Shown piece by piece: positions 26,350 to 35,300 of a DNA stretch of 64,000 nucleotides. Position 1 is the stretch's first letter. Every line of letters begins with the position of its first letter. The stretch covers positions 186,001 through 250,000 of the forward strand of contig NZ_CANLXV010000002.1 in assembly GCF_947495205.1 (NCBI RefSeq), given 5' to 3'. A program made the translations under genes and the position numbers. This DNA is from an uncultured Polaribacter sp. (GTDB lineage: Bacteria; Bacteroidota; Bacteroidia; Flavobacteriales; Flavobacteriaceae). Under the pieces are notes generated by a model. The model did no database searches and was not told where the DNA came from. It saw nothing but the letters and a program-made list of their open reading frames with translations.

Positions 26350-27225
26350 ATGAAAAAACAATTACTTAAATTAACTTTATTTGTTGCTGTACTTTTTATA
26401 GCATCAGCTACTCAGGCGCAAGCTATATTATGGACTAAAGATGCTATTTATAGAATAGGGGCAAGAGGTACTACTTTATTTATGACAATTGATGGAACCA
26501 CAACCCCAGTTTCATTAAAATGGGCAGAAGAAATAACAACAGGTGATGCATCAACTCAAGAGTTTGCTATAGTAGGTCATAGAACACCAGCCGCTGCTGG
26601 TTTAATGGAAATAACAGCAAATGTTGGGGGTAATGTTTGGACTATGTGTATAGATCCAACTACTGTAGCAGATTATCCAAATGTTACGCTAACTGTGGAA
26701 CAAAGACTTCCTAAAGAGGTTGAAGAAGCAGATTGGTCTGGTTTAGATCAGTTTCAAAGAAGAAAAGCTAAAGTAGATGCAAATGGTGATCCTGATGCAG
26801 CAGGATCTAATCCAGCAGGCGCTGTAAACAATGCATTGTTTGTACAGGCAGGTGATGCTCTAAAGAACTCAAGATATGGTGTAATTCCATCTGCAGCGGG
26901 TGACCTTGTACAGTTTGATGGTGGAGGAATAGATGTAATTGATTACCATTTTGTAAGAGATTTACCTACAGCAAGTGTTAAAAGCTTTAGTGCAGATGCT
27001 TTTACTATTAGTAACCCAGTAAATAATTTCTTAAATATTAGTGGTGAAACTTCTAAAATAAACAAAGTAAACGTTTACTCTATTTTAGGTGGTAAAATGT
27101 TATCTAGAAAAATAGATAATCAAAACAACGTAAGTATTAATGTAAACAACCTAGCTTCTGGTTTATACATTGTTGAATTGGTTGGAGAAAGCAGTTCATT
27201 TACTAAAAAAATTGTAAAGCAATAA
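26350..27225 (+). CDS. Small T9SS-secreted protein of unknown function (B)
   Basis: The 291-residue protein has the same plan as its neighbour at 25280: signal peptide (ending ATQAQ), a compact domain opening IYRIGARGTTLFMTI, and a type A T9SS sorting domain ending GLYIVELVGESSSFTKKIVK. The sorting domains of the two proteins are closely alike; the central domains match only in outline. A run with ADWSGLDQFQRRKAK suggests an inserted loop. No catalytic motif was recognised. It has its own operator-promoter and terminator. A surface sugar-binding role is inferred from context, and paralogy with the preceding gene is likely but would need alignment. Confidence 0.7.
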   Translation: MKKQLLKLTLFVAVLFIASATQAQAILWTKDAIYRIGARGTTLFMTIDGTTTPVSLKWAEEITTGDASTQEFAIVGHRTPAAAGLMEITANVGGNVWTMCIDPTTVADYPNVTLTVEQRLPKEVEEADWSGLDQFQRRKAKVDANGDPDAAGSNPAGAVNNALFVQAGDALKNSRYGVIPSAAGDLVQFDGGGIDVIDYHFVRDLPTASVKSFSADAFTISNPVNNFLNISGETSKINKVNVYSILGGKMLSRKIDNQNNVSINVNNLASGLYIVELVGESSSFTKKIVKQ

Positions 27226-27525
27226 TTTTTTAGTAAACACATAAAGTATTTATTATAAATCATTCTATCTTTAAAAAGATAGAATGATTTTTTTTGTTCC
27301 AGGAACTACTGTTTTATGTTAGCATAGAAAAAATTCTTTAGTATAAAAAATTTGAAAAAAAACTCAACAAGAAAAAAATATAGCTTTTAAAAATATTTAA
27401 AAGCTTAAAGAATTAAGTTGATATTTATAGCTTTTTTAATTTTAAAGCAGAAACAAATCAACACAAAAACAATAAACATCTTTATAAAAATATAAAATAG
27501 TTATTTTAGCACAAAAAACAATACC
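27226..27525 (+). other. Gene-free 300-base spacer before rhaM
   Basis: Apart from the terminator at 27257-27295 the stretch is A/T-rich without an ORF of note. TATTTTAG at 27502-27509 is a possible -7 box for rhaM, 16 bases before its ATG. No TACAGGAT element is present here, unlike at the polysaccharide-enzyme promoters. Confidence 0.5.
27257..27295 (+). terminator. Long-stem Rho-independent terminator
   Basis: A perfect stem AAATCATTCTATCTT / AAGATAGAATGATTT with a TAAA loop is followed by a T-run. It isolates the gene at 26350 from rhaM. Confidence 0.92.
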
Positions 27526-27840
27526 ATGCAAAGACTAGCCTTTAAAATGAAATTGAATCCTGGACAAAAAGAAGCGTATACAAAACGTCACAATGAACTT
27601 TGGCCAGAACTTAAAAAATTACTTAAAGAAAACGGAGTTAGTGAATATTCCATTTTTTTAGACGAAGAAACCAATACACTTTTTGCATTTCAAAAAGTAT
27701 CTGGAGATGGTGGCTCGCAAGACTTGGCATCCAAAGAAATTGTAAAAAAATGGTGGGATTTTATGGCAGATATTATGGAAGTAAATCCAGACAACTCTCC
27801 TGTTTCTATACCTTTAGAAGAAGTTTTTTATATGCCTTAA
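27526..27840 (+). CDS. rhaM: L-rhamnose mutarotase
   Basis: The 104-residue cytoplasmic protein matches RhaM along its length: QRLAFKMKLNPGQKEAYTKRHNELWPEL at the N-terminus carries the substrate Tyr and His, the middle reads SEYSIFLDEETNTLFAF, and WWDFMADIM and DNSP near the end are also typical. It interconverts alpha and beta anomers of L-rhamnose, speeding entry into catabolism. Its presence among rhamnosidases shows that rhamnose is a released product. Isomerase, kinase and aldolase genes are not in the window. It lacks the TACAGGAT operator of its neighbours, so it may be controlled separately, for example by the GntR regulator at 43587. Confidence 0.95.
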   Translation: MQRLAFKMKLNPGQKEAYTKRHNELWPELKKLLKENGVSEYSIFLDEETNTLFAFQKVSGDGGSQDLASKEIVKKWWDFMADIMEVNPDNSPVSIPLEEVFYMP

Positions 27841-27888
27841 GATTTTTAAAAAAACTAAAACTATCTGTTTTAGAAACCTTTAATTTCT

Positions 27889-27936
27889 AACAGGACATAA
27901 CAAGATGGTTTATTAGCTTATTTATGGTTAACTTTA
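27889..27936 (+). promoter_or_regulatory. Activator site and promoter 5 (ulvan lyase)
   Basis: AACAGGACATAACAAGAT (27889-27906) has two good half-sites 10 bp apart, AACAGGAC and AACAAGAT. A 22-base gap leads to TAACTTTA (27929-27936), and the start codon is 35 bases further. The downstream half-site deviates from TACAGGAT by two bases. Confidence 0.5.
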
Positions 27937-27970
27937 CGATACTCAAAGTTTTTTAAAAAATAATCATAAT

Positions 27971-30445
27971 ATGCATTATAAAAACACCTTTACCACTGCT
28001 ATTTTTCTTTTTTTAGCATTATTTACTTTTTCTCAAGTAACCTTAGAAAAGGAAGTGAAAATTACCGATTTTGGCTTACATTTTAATGGAAGTAAAGTTA
28101 GAAGTGGTTCTAAATTTGATACAAATGATGGAAATACCAGTTCTTATGACTTTTATTTTGGTAGAAATATTTCAGCCCATGGAGATTGCATTAAAACTTC
28201 TGGCGATTATGTTTTTATGACATGGTATAGAGGTGGTGAAGAAGATCGTCATGTAATGCTTACACGTTACAACACAGTTACAGGTACAAAAGCTACGATA
28301 GAGTTTCCTCACAGGCACACAGGTTTTCAAAACAAACCTTGGATTGGAGAATCTCACAATACTATTGGTTTAGAAGTTAGCCCTTTAGATGGAACAATTC
28401 ATATGGTATATGACATGCATGCCTATAGCAGAACAAGACCTTCTAACGGTAGTTTAAGTCAAGATTATTTTAGATATTCTTATTCTGTTAAGAATACGGT
28501 TTCTTTGCCAGATTCAGAATTTACTTTAGATAAATTTGTTAAAAATAGCAGTGGTGGTTACAAACATTTAAGTTTAAATAGCGGCAGACCAGGGTTTCCA
28601 GCAGAAGAATATTCTAAATATGCTGCATTAACGTATCCTCAGTTTTTTCAAAACGATTCTGGAGATTTATTTGTGTATTTAAGAGAAGGTGGTAATAATA
28701 ATGGAGCGTATAAGTTCTCTAAATATGATGCAGATACATCAACGTGGTCTAATTTTACTCATTTTAATGTATTAAATGCCAGAAGTCAACCAGGAATTAC
28801 GCACAATTGGGGTCTTTATGGTAATATGAAATATGTAAACGGAAAAATTAGAATTGGTTTCCAAAGAAGATCTGCAAATAATAACGATAAATATCAATAT
28901 CAGAATGGTGTATATTATGCGTATTCAGACAATCAATCTGGGGCAGATAATTGGAAATCTCATGATGGACAACCATTTTCTTTACCTCTTTTTGATGCGG
29001 ATAAAATAAAAATAATGGAACCTGGAGATTATGTGCAAACTACACAAACCAGTAAAGTTAATATAGTTGGTGATTTTGATTGGACAGTTACAGAAAATGA
29101 TGACGTGCATATAATTAGTAAAGTTAGAGATTTACAAAATAATGTAACCAAAACGCTGCATACCTACAAACCTTCAGGAGCATCACATTTTATTACTTCA
29201 GAAGATTTTGCTGGCGGAAGCAGAATTTACACCTCTGGAAATAGTGTTTATATTATCGGCTTAAAAAATAATAGAGTTTTTGTTCAAAAAGCAGCAGGAG
29301 GCACAAATAGCTTTAGTACTGTATATGAAGCAAGAACCGGCAAAAGCTGGGATCATGGTAGAGCATATATAAACAATGGAAAATTGTACTATTACTTAAT
29401 GGAAAAAAAATCTGGTAATGCAATGCCTTTGTATCTTCAGGTTATAGATTTAGATGTAGTACAAGAACCATTAAGAGTTACATTAACATCACCTTTTAAT
29501 GGTCAAAATTATTATGTAGACAAAGCAGTTCAAATTTCAGCAAATGCTTTTGATGATAATGTAGGTATAACAAAAGTAGTATTTAAAATAAATGACACTG
29601 CTTTTAATGAAGATACTACCAAGCCATACGCTGTAAGTTGGACGCCAAGTATGGAAGGTGAACATACCATTCAAGCAGTAGCGTATAATAATAACAATGA
29701 AACAGTTTCTTCTTCAGAAATAACTGTTAACGCACTAGTTTTTGATCCTACAGCTATAAATGGTAAAGTTTACCGATTTAAAAACGTTGCAACAGGAAAA
29801 TATTTAAAATCTTCTGGATCTAGCGTAGAGGAAAGTGATTATGTTGCTAACGATGATTCTTTGCATTGGAAATTTGTTAAAACAAATATTGGAGATAAAG
29901 AATACTACAATATAGATAGTGAAGTAAATGGAGTTTTAAGAGGTGCAGGTTCTGGAGCAGGAAATACTATAATAAGTACAGGCAGACCTTCACCAAACAG
30001 CGATGTGGATAAAGTTTGGACATCTAATTACATAGAAACTGAAGATGTTTATAGATTTAATGTTAAAGATGGCAACAACTTTTTATACCATCAAGATGAT
30101 GATAGTTTTTATAACATTGTTGCAGATATAAATGATGCCAGAAGTAAATGGTTTTTAGAGTTGGCCAATGAAGCACCATTAAGTATTGCCGACGAAAAAA
30201 TTGAATTATACTCAGTAGCTATTTATCCAAATCCAGCAAAAAATAACTTTACTTTATCTTTTAAAGGTTTAACAAAAACATCTGTGCAAATTTATGATAT
30301 CCTTGGAAAGGAAGTTTACAAAACAGTGTCATCAGAAGAAAGCGTTTTAATAAATACTAATAACCGATTTAAATCTGGTGTATATTTGGTAAGAATTATT
30401 GGTGATAATCAAAAAGTAATCAATAAGAAATTAATTATAGAATAA
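27971..30445 (+). CDS. T9SS-secreted ulvan lyase, PL24-like, with accessory domains
   Basis: The 824-residue protein has a signal peptide, then a beta-propeller of BNR type (about 25-495). His129 in GESHNTIGL and His150 in VYDMHAYS are 21 residues apart, the spacing I recall for the catalytic histidines of PL24 ulvan lyases. An Ig-like domain (502-592), a ricin-like beta-trefoil domain (596-735, opening KVYRFKNVATGKYL) and a type A T9SS sorting domain (745-824, IYPNPAKNNF) follow. It would cleave Rha3S-GlcA/IdoA bonds by beta-elimination at the cell surface. It is monocistronic, with operator 5 upstream and a terminator downstream. Family placement rests on motif spacing, not on a search. Confidence 0.8.
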   Translation: MHYKNTFTTAIFLFLALFTFSQVTLEKEVKITDFGLHFNGSKVRSGSKFDTNDGNTSSYDFYFGRNISAHGDCIKTSGDYVFMTWYRGGEEDRHVMLTRYNTVTGTKATIEFPHRHTGFQNKPWIGESHNTIGLEVSPLDGTIHMVYDMHAYSRTRPSNGSLSQDYFRYSYSVKNTVSLPDSEFTLDKFVKNSSGGYKHLSLNSGRPGFPAEEYSKYAALTYPQFFQNDSGDLFVYLREGGNNNGAYKFSKYDADTSTWSNFTHFNVLNARSQPGITHNWGLYGNMKYVNGKIRIGFQRRSANNNDKYQYQNGVYYAYSDNQSGADNWKSHDGQPFSLPLFDADKIKIMEPGDYVQTTQTSKVNIVGDFDWTVTENDDVHIISKVRDLQNNVTKTLHTYKPSGASHFITSEDFAGGSRIYTSGNSVYIIGLKNNRVFVQKAAGGTNSFSTVYEARTGKSWDHGRAYINNGKLYYYLMEKKSGNAMPLYLQVIDLDVVQEPLRVTLTSPFNGQNYYVDKAVQISANAFDDNVGITKVVFKINDTAFNEDTTKPYAVSWTPSMEGEHTIQAVAYNNNNETVSSSEITVNALVFDPTAINGKVYRFKNVATGKYLKSSGSSVEESDYVANDDSLHWKFVKTNIGDKEYYNIDSEVNGVLRGAGSGAGNTIISTGRPSPNSDVDKVWTSNYIETEDVYRFNVKDGNNFLYHQDDDSFYNIVADINDARSKWFLELANEAPLSIADEKIELYSVAIYPNPAKNNFTLSFKGLTKTSVQIYDILGKEVYKTVSSEESVLINTNNRFKSGVYLVRIIGDNQKVINKKLIIE

Positions 30446-30468
30446 AAAAGTGCTTCACTTTAATAATC

Positions 30469-30502
30469 ATCATCCTATTTTTTAAGTAGGATGATTTTTT
30501 TT
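30469..30502 (+). terminator. Rho-independent terminator
   Basis: ATCATCCTA and TAGGATGAT pair around a nine-base loop and run into Ts. It ends the ulvan lyase transcript just upstream of operator 6. Confidence 0.85.
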
Positions 30503-30548
30503 GCGGTATAGCACAGGATACAGTTCAAAAAAAGAGAAAGTATTTTAG
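30502..30548 (+). promoter_or_regulatory. Activator site and promoter 6
   Basis: TGCGGTATAGCACAGGAT (30502-30519), a 21-base gap, then TATTTTAG (30541-30548); the start codon is 31 bases later. The downstream half-site differs from TACAGGAT by one base. Confidence 0.55.
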
Positions 30549-30578
30549 AGACTTTAATATATCGCATACACCAAACTT

Positions 30579-32489
30579 ATGAAAAGACGTTCTTTTGTTC
30601 AACTTTCTGCATTAAGTAGTTTAGGGCTTTTTTTGCCTTTACATTCTTGTACTTCAAATCATCACAAAGCCATTAACCTAGAAGATTTAACTGCATTTCA
30701 AAAACAGTCTTTTGATCTTTTAAAAACTTGGTGTGATGCTATGATTCGCGATCAAGTAAATGATGCAAATGACCCTGTTACAAACGGAACATTATATTGT
30801 CATGCTTGTGAAACTGTGCACGGTCGTGCAAACGATGCTGTGTATCCATTTATGTATATGGCAGATGCAACAGGAGAACAAAAATATTTAGATGCTGCAT
30901 TAAAATTGTTAGATTGGTCTGTAAATGTTGATGGCCCAAAAGGAAGTTGGACCAATGACATCAACCCAAAATCTTGGAACGGAATTACTGTTTTTGGAGC
31001 CATTGCTTTAGGTGAAGCGTTGCATCATCATGGTCATATATTATCTAAAGAAGACAAAGCAAAATGGGATGCCAGATTAAAAGAAGCTATTGAGTTTGTG
31101 TACAATCGTTTTGATATGCATTTTAGTCATATCAACTATCGTTTTACTGCAGTATACGCCTTGTACTTTTTAGGAACTTATTTTAACGAAGAAAAATACA
31201 TCAAAAGAAGTGATGAGTTTGCTGCGTTAATTCCAGATTATTTAACAGCACCTAATAAATTAATTTTTGGAGAAGATAAACCAGATAATGATAAAAGTGC
31301 AAAAGGTTTATATCCAATTGATATTGGTTATAATGTAGAGGAAACTTTAAATGGTGTTGTGCAATATGCTATCTTAAAAAAAGATGAAAAACTTTTAGAC
31401 TTGCTTACAGAATCTATGAATGGGCATTTAGAATTTATGTTGCCAGATGGCGCTTGGGACAATAGCTTTGGAACCCGACAAAACAAATGGTCTTATTGGG
31501 GCAGCAGAACTACAGATGGTTGTCAGCCTGCGTTTGCACTAATGGCAGATAGAAATCCAGCCTTGGGTACAGCAGCTTTTTTAAGTACAGAATTGTTAGC
31601 ACGTTGCACAGTAAACGGCCTTTTAGCAGGTGGTTTACATTATGAATCTCATGGCGTAAAACCTTGTATGCATCATACCTTTTCTCATGCAAAAAATTTA
31701 GCTTTTGTGCTAGATAATTTAGAGGCTACAAAATCGGTTACTAAAGAAACTTCTGTGCCAAGAAGTACTAATGATGGTGTAAAACATTTTCCAGAACTAG
31801 ATGTTTGGTTAGGTGCAAGAGGTCCTTGGAAAAGTACAGTCTCTACTTATGATCAAATTTGGAAGAAAAAATACTCAGTTGCAGGTACTGGAGGTGCTTT
31901 AAATGTTTTGTGGCACAATAAAGTTGGCCCTTTGTTTACAGCAAGTATGGCAGAATATTTAATGGTAGAGCCAAATAATCAACAACCACAACCAGGAATA
32001 GACTTTTGTATTACACCAAGAGTAGAACGTTTTGTAAATGATATTTGGTACACCAATATTCACGATTTAAAAGCTAAAGCAAGTTTTACAGACAAAGATG
32101 GAATTATCAACTTTAATGTAGCAACAAACCTAACCAATAGAGAAAAAGAAGTTGTTGCTAACGATTCTGAATTTCAATTGAATTATATTTTTGATAACGA
32201 GTCTACAACTATAAAAGCAAAAAGAACAAGTATAGCAGCAAATGGAGATACGTTAGTATTGCCAATTATTTCTAAAACTGGAGAAAAGGTGGTACAATCA
32301 TCAGCAAATAGTTTAGAAATTCATAAAAAAGAAGGTGTTGTTAAAATAACTTCTAATGTTGCCATACAAATTAAAGAAATGGAAAAGGAACGTATTTTTA
32401 ATCAAGTACCAGGTATGGAAGTTTTACCATTATTACTCTCTTTCCCTAAAGGAATAACAGAAATTTCTTGTGCTATAACAGTAATTTAA
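30579..32489 (+). CDS. Tat-type lipoprotein, alpha/alpha-barrel plus beta-sandwich, candidate polysaccharide lyase
   Basis: The N-terminus MKRRSFVQLSALSSLG has a twin-arginine-like motif and ends in a lipobox-like LPLHSC. About 370 residues of helical barrel follow, with aromatic and His-rich patches (NGTLYCHACETVHGRAND, FSHINYRF, YESHGVKPCMHHTFSH). From about 430 a beta-sandwich begins (GGALNVLWHNKVGPLFTASMAEY). That architecture is typical of heparinase II/III-like and other alpha/alpha-toroid lyases. In an ulvan locus a PL40-type lyase is one possibility, but I cannot confirm it and no family motif is decisive. It has its own operator-promoter. Confidence 0.6.
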   Translation: MKRRSFVQLSALSSLGLFLPLHSCTSNHHKAINLEDLTAFQKQSFDLLKTWCDAMIRDQVNDANDPVTNGTLYCHACETVHGRANDAVYPFMYMADATGEQKYLDAALKLLDWSVNVDGPKGSWTNDINPKSWNGITVFGAIALGEALHHHGHILSKEDKAKWDARLKEAIEFVYNRFDMHFSHINYRFTAVYALYFLGTYFNEEKYIKRSDEFAALIPDYLTAPNKLIFGEDKPDNDKSAKGLYPIDIGYNVEETLNGVVQYAILKKDEKLLDLLTESMNGHLEFMLPDGAWDNSFGTRQNKWSYWGSRTTDGCQPAFALMADRNPALGTAAFLSTELLARCTVNGLLAGGLHYESHGVKPCMHHTFSHAKNLAFVLDNLEATKSVTKETSVPRSTNDGVKHFPELDVWLGARGPWKSTVSTYDQIWKKKYSVAGTGGALNVLWHNKVGPLFTASMAEYLMVEPNNQQPQPGIDFCITPRVERFVNDIWYTNIHDLKAKASFTDKDGIINFNVATNLTNREKEVVANDSEFQLNYIFDNESTTIKAKRTSIAANGDTLVLPIISKTGEKVVQSSANSLEIHKKEGVVKITSNVAIQIKEMEKERIFNQVPGMEVLPLLLSFPKGITEISCAITVI

Positions 32490-32502
32490 AAAACACTTAA
32501 TA

Positions 32503-32548
32503 ATCGAGATACAGCAGGATGGTTTTTTTTGAAAAATAAAAGAGATTG
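32503..32548 (+). promoter_or_regulatory. Activator site and promoter 7 (GH78-sulfatase operon)
   Basis: ATCGAGATACAGCAGGAT (32503-32520) ends in CAGGAT. The best -7 candidate, AGAGATTG (32541-32548), is poor; the start codon is 34 bases later. This is the weakest of the eight sites, though it precedes an eleven-kilobase operon. Confidence 0.4.
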
Positions 32549-32581
32549 CGTAATTATATATTAATCTAATAGTTATTAATA

Positions 32582-35296
32582 ATGCGCAAATCTCTTTTTT
32601 TTTATCTATCCATTTTTTCTTTTTTTCTAGTGATGTTGTCTTGTTCTCAAGAAAATATTCAAAAACCAAAAGAATTAACACTTTCAGAAGGTTTTAAAAA
32701 TCCGATTGGTTTTTACAATCCAAAACCAACTTTTTCTTGGCAATTGCCAGTTTCAGAAAACGTAATGTCACAATCTGCATATCAAATTGTAGTGGCCTCT
32801 TCTAAAGATTTATTGCCAGATAATGCCGATTTATGGGATTCTAAAAAACAAGAAAGTGCACAATCAACTTTTATCAACTATAAAGGAGAAACACTAAACT
32901 CTCGTCAAAAAGTATTTTGGCAAGTACGTTTTTGGAATCAAAACAACAATGCTTCTGCGTGGAGTAATGTCAATCACTTTGAATTAGGTTTATTAAAAAA
33001 CTCAGATTGGAATGCAAAGTGGACAGGATTAGATACAGCAAAAGATAGTATAAAAGGTGTGCGTAAATTTTTAATGCACAGGCCACAATATTTAAGAAAA
33101 GGATTTGATTTATCATCAGATATAAAATCAGCAAGATTATACATTACCTCAAAAGGTGTTTTTGATGTGCATTTGAATGGAAAAGACATTAGTGACGATG
33201 TATTAACACCAGGTTGGACACCATATAATAAGCGAATTGAAACATTAACTTATGATGTTACTCACCTCCTATCTCAAGGAAAAAATGCGGTCTCAGTAGC
33301 ATTAGCTTCAGGTTGGCACTCTGGGAGAATAAGCAGAGGAAAAGCGGTTTATGAAAACTTTGCATCGCCTAAAGTTTTATGTCAATTAGAAGTTACTTTA
33401 AAAGACGGTTCTAAAAAAACAATTATTTCTGATGAAACGTGGAAAGGAACCACCAATGGCCCAATTAGATTGGCAAGCTTGTATGATGGCGAAGTTTATG
33501 ATGCCAACTTAGAAATACCAAATTGGAATACAGCTAACTTTGAAGATGCTTCTTGGAAAAACGCAGAAATAGAAGCCATTGCAGATAGTGTAAAATTAGA
33601 ACCAAAACGTCATACAACTGTAAAACAAATGGTTGTTTTAGAAGATGCAGAAATAGTTTCAGCTACTAAAAAAGCAGTAGTTTTTAATTTAAAACAAAAT
33701 ATGGTGGGTGTACCCAAAGTAACTGTTCCTATGAAAAAAGGAGACACTTTAACCATTCGTTTTTCTGAAATGTTATTAGCTGATGGCACTTTTTACACCA
33801 AAAATTATCGTTCTGCAAAATCTACAGATTATTATATTGCTGCAAAAGATGGCGTTATAGAATATACACCAAAATTTACCTTTCATGGTTTTCAATATAT
33901 CCAATTATCAGGTTTTGATGCTGCTGTAAAACCAAATAAAAATTGGGTAAAAGGTTTGGTACAACACTCTGAATTTGATGTAAACGGTACATTTAGTTCT
34001 TCTCACGAGAAATTAAATCAACTACAAAGTAATATTACTTGGGGTTTACGAGATAATTTATTAGACATTCCTACAGATTGCCCACAAAGAGACGAACGTT
34101 TAGGGTGGACAGGAGATGCACAAGTTATTTCGCCAACGGCAATGTATAATTTTAAAATGCATGCTTTTTGGACAGCTTGGTTGCAAAGTATGCGCGAAAC
34201 ACAATCTGAACACAAAAATGGTTTGGTACCTTTTATTATTCCAGATGTGCTTCAAAATAACAGAGCAAGTTCTGGCTGGGGAGACGCCTGCGTAATTATT
34301 CCTTGGGATATTTACAATATTACAGGAGATAAAAGAGTCTTGGAAGAAAATTTTGAAATGGCTAAAAAATGGGTAGGTTATTACCAATCTAAATCAAATA
34401 ATTACATACCAACCATACATTCTTTTAGAGATTGGCTGCAACCATTTCCTAAAAAAAGTGGAAAAATGGGAAATAGAGGTGATACACCAGGAAGTTTTGT
34501 AAATACTGCTTATTTTGCACATTCAGCTCATTTAGTATCTAAAATTGCTGGCGTTTTAGGTAATGTTGATGATGAAAAAAAATACAAAAACTTATATAAA
34601 GAAATCGCTTTAGCTTTTGAAAACAAGTTTTTCGATAAAAACGGAAAGTATCAAAACAGAACTCAAACACAAACCAGTTATTTATTAGCCATTTATTTTG
34701 ATTTATTACAACCAGCAACCAAAATAAAAGCGCAAAAACACTTGTTGGAAACTATTAAAAATGCAGACAATCATTTAGGAACAGGGTTTTTAGGAACACC
34801 AATTTTACCTAAAGTTTTAGATGATATGGGCGAGATTGAATTGATGTATAAAATCTTGTTTAAAGAAACCTACCCTTCTTGGTTTTACTCTATAAATCAA
34901 GGAGCAACCACAATGTGGGAACGTTGGAATAGTTATAGTAAAGCAGATGGCTACAATCCACAAAGTATGAACAGTTTAAATCATTATGCTTATGGAGCTG
35001 TTGGCCAGTGGATGTATGAGCGTATTGCAGGTTTATCTTCTTTAGAACCAGGTTATAAGAAAATTAAAATTGCACCAATTCCTAATCAACCACTAACTGC
35101 TGCAGAAGCAAGTGTAAACACACCTTATGGAAAAGCATCTTCTTCTTGGAAAATTGAAAATAATGTATTTTATTTAGAGGCAACGATTCCTCCAAATACA
35201 ACAGCAGAAATTCATTTACCAAAAACATCCAAGAATAATAAAAATGATGTAAAAATTGTAAATGCTGGTACTTATAGCTATCAAATTAAATTATAA
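32582..35296 (+). CDS. GH78 alpha-L-rhamnosidase lipoprotein (copy 1)
   Basis: The 904-residue protein has a signal with lipobox VMLSC, then Fn3-like and carbohydrate-binding sandwiches and the alpha/alpha-barrel of GH78. The family motifs TDCPQRDERLGWTGDAQ (acidic catalytic region, around 490-505) and SWFYSINQGATTMWERWNS (second catalytic glutamate region) are intact. A C-terminal beta-sandwich ends the protein. It hydrolyses terminal alpha-L-rhamnose from rhamnose-containing oligosaccharides. The next gene, four bases on, is a close paralogue in the same layout, so a tandem duplication is evident. Rhamnosidase assignment is firm; exact linkage is unknown. Confidence 0.93.
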   Translation: MRKSLFFYLSIFSFFLVMLSCSQENIQKPKELTLSEGFKNPIGFYNPKPTFSWQLPVSENVMSQSAYQIVVASSKDLLPDNADLWDSKKQESAQSTFINYKGETLNSRQKVFWQVRFWNQNNNASAWSNVNHFELGLLKNSDWNAKWTGLDTAKDSIKGVRKFLMHRPQYLRKGFDLSSDIKSARLYITSKGVFDVHLNGKDISDDVLTPGWTPYNKRIETLTYDVTHLLSQGKNAVSVALASGWHSGRISRGKAVYENFASPKVLCQLEVTLKDGSKKTIISDETWKGTTNGPIRLASLYDGEVYDANLEIPNWNTANFEDASWKNAEIEAIADSVKLEPKRHTTVKQMVVLEDAEIVSATKKAVVFNLKQNMVGVPKVTVPMKKGDTLTIRFSEMLLADGTFYTKNYRSAKSTDYYIAAKDGVIEYTPKFTFHGFQYIQLSGFDAAVKPNKNWVKGLVQHSEFDVNGTFSSSHEKLNQLQSNITWGLRDNLLDIPTDCPQRDERLGWTGDAQVISPTAMYNFKMHAFWTAWLQSMRETQSEHKNGLVPFIIPDVLQNNRASSGWGDACVIIPWDIYNITGDKRVLEENFEMAKKWVGYYQSKSNNYIPTIHSFRDWLQPFPKKSGKMGNRGDTPGSFVNTAYFAHSAHLVSKIAGVLGNVDDEKKYKNLYKEIALAFENKFFDKNGKYQNRTQTQTSYLLAIYFDLLQPATKIKAQKHLLETIKNADNHLGTGFLGTPILPKVLDDMGEIELMYKILFKETYPSWFYSINQGATTMWERWNSYSKADGYNPQSMNSLNHYAYGAVGQWMYERIAGLSSLEPGYKKIKIAPIPNQPLTAAEASVNTPYGKASSSWKIENNVFYLEATIPPNTTAEIHLPKTSKNNKNDVKIVNAGTYSYQIKL

Positions 35297-35300
35297 ACTA

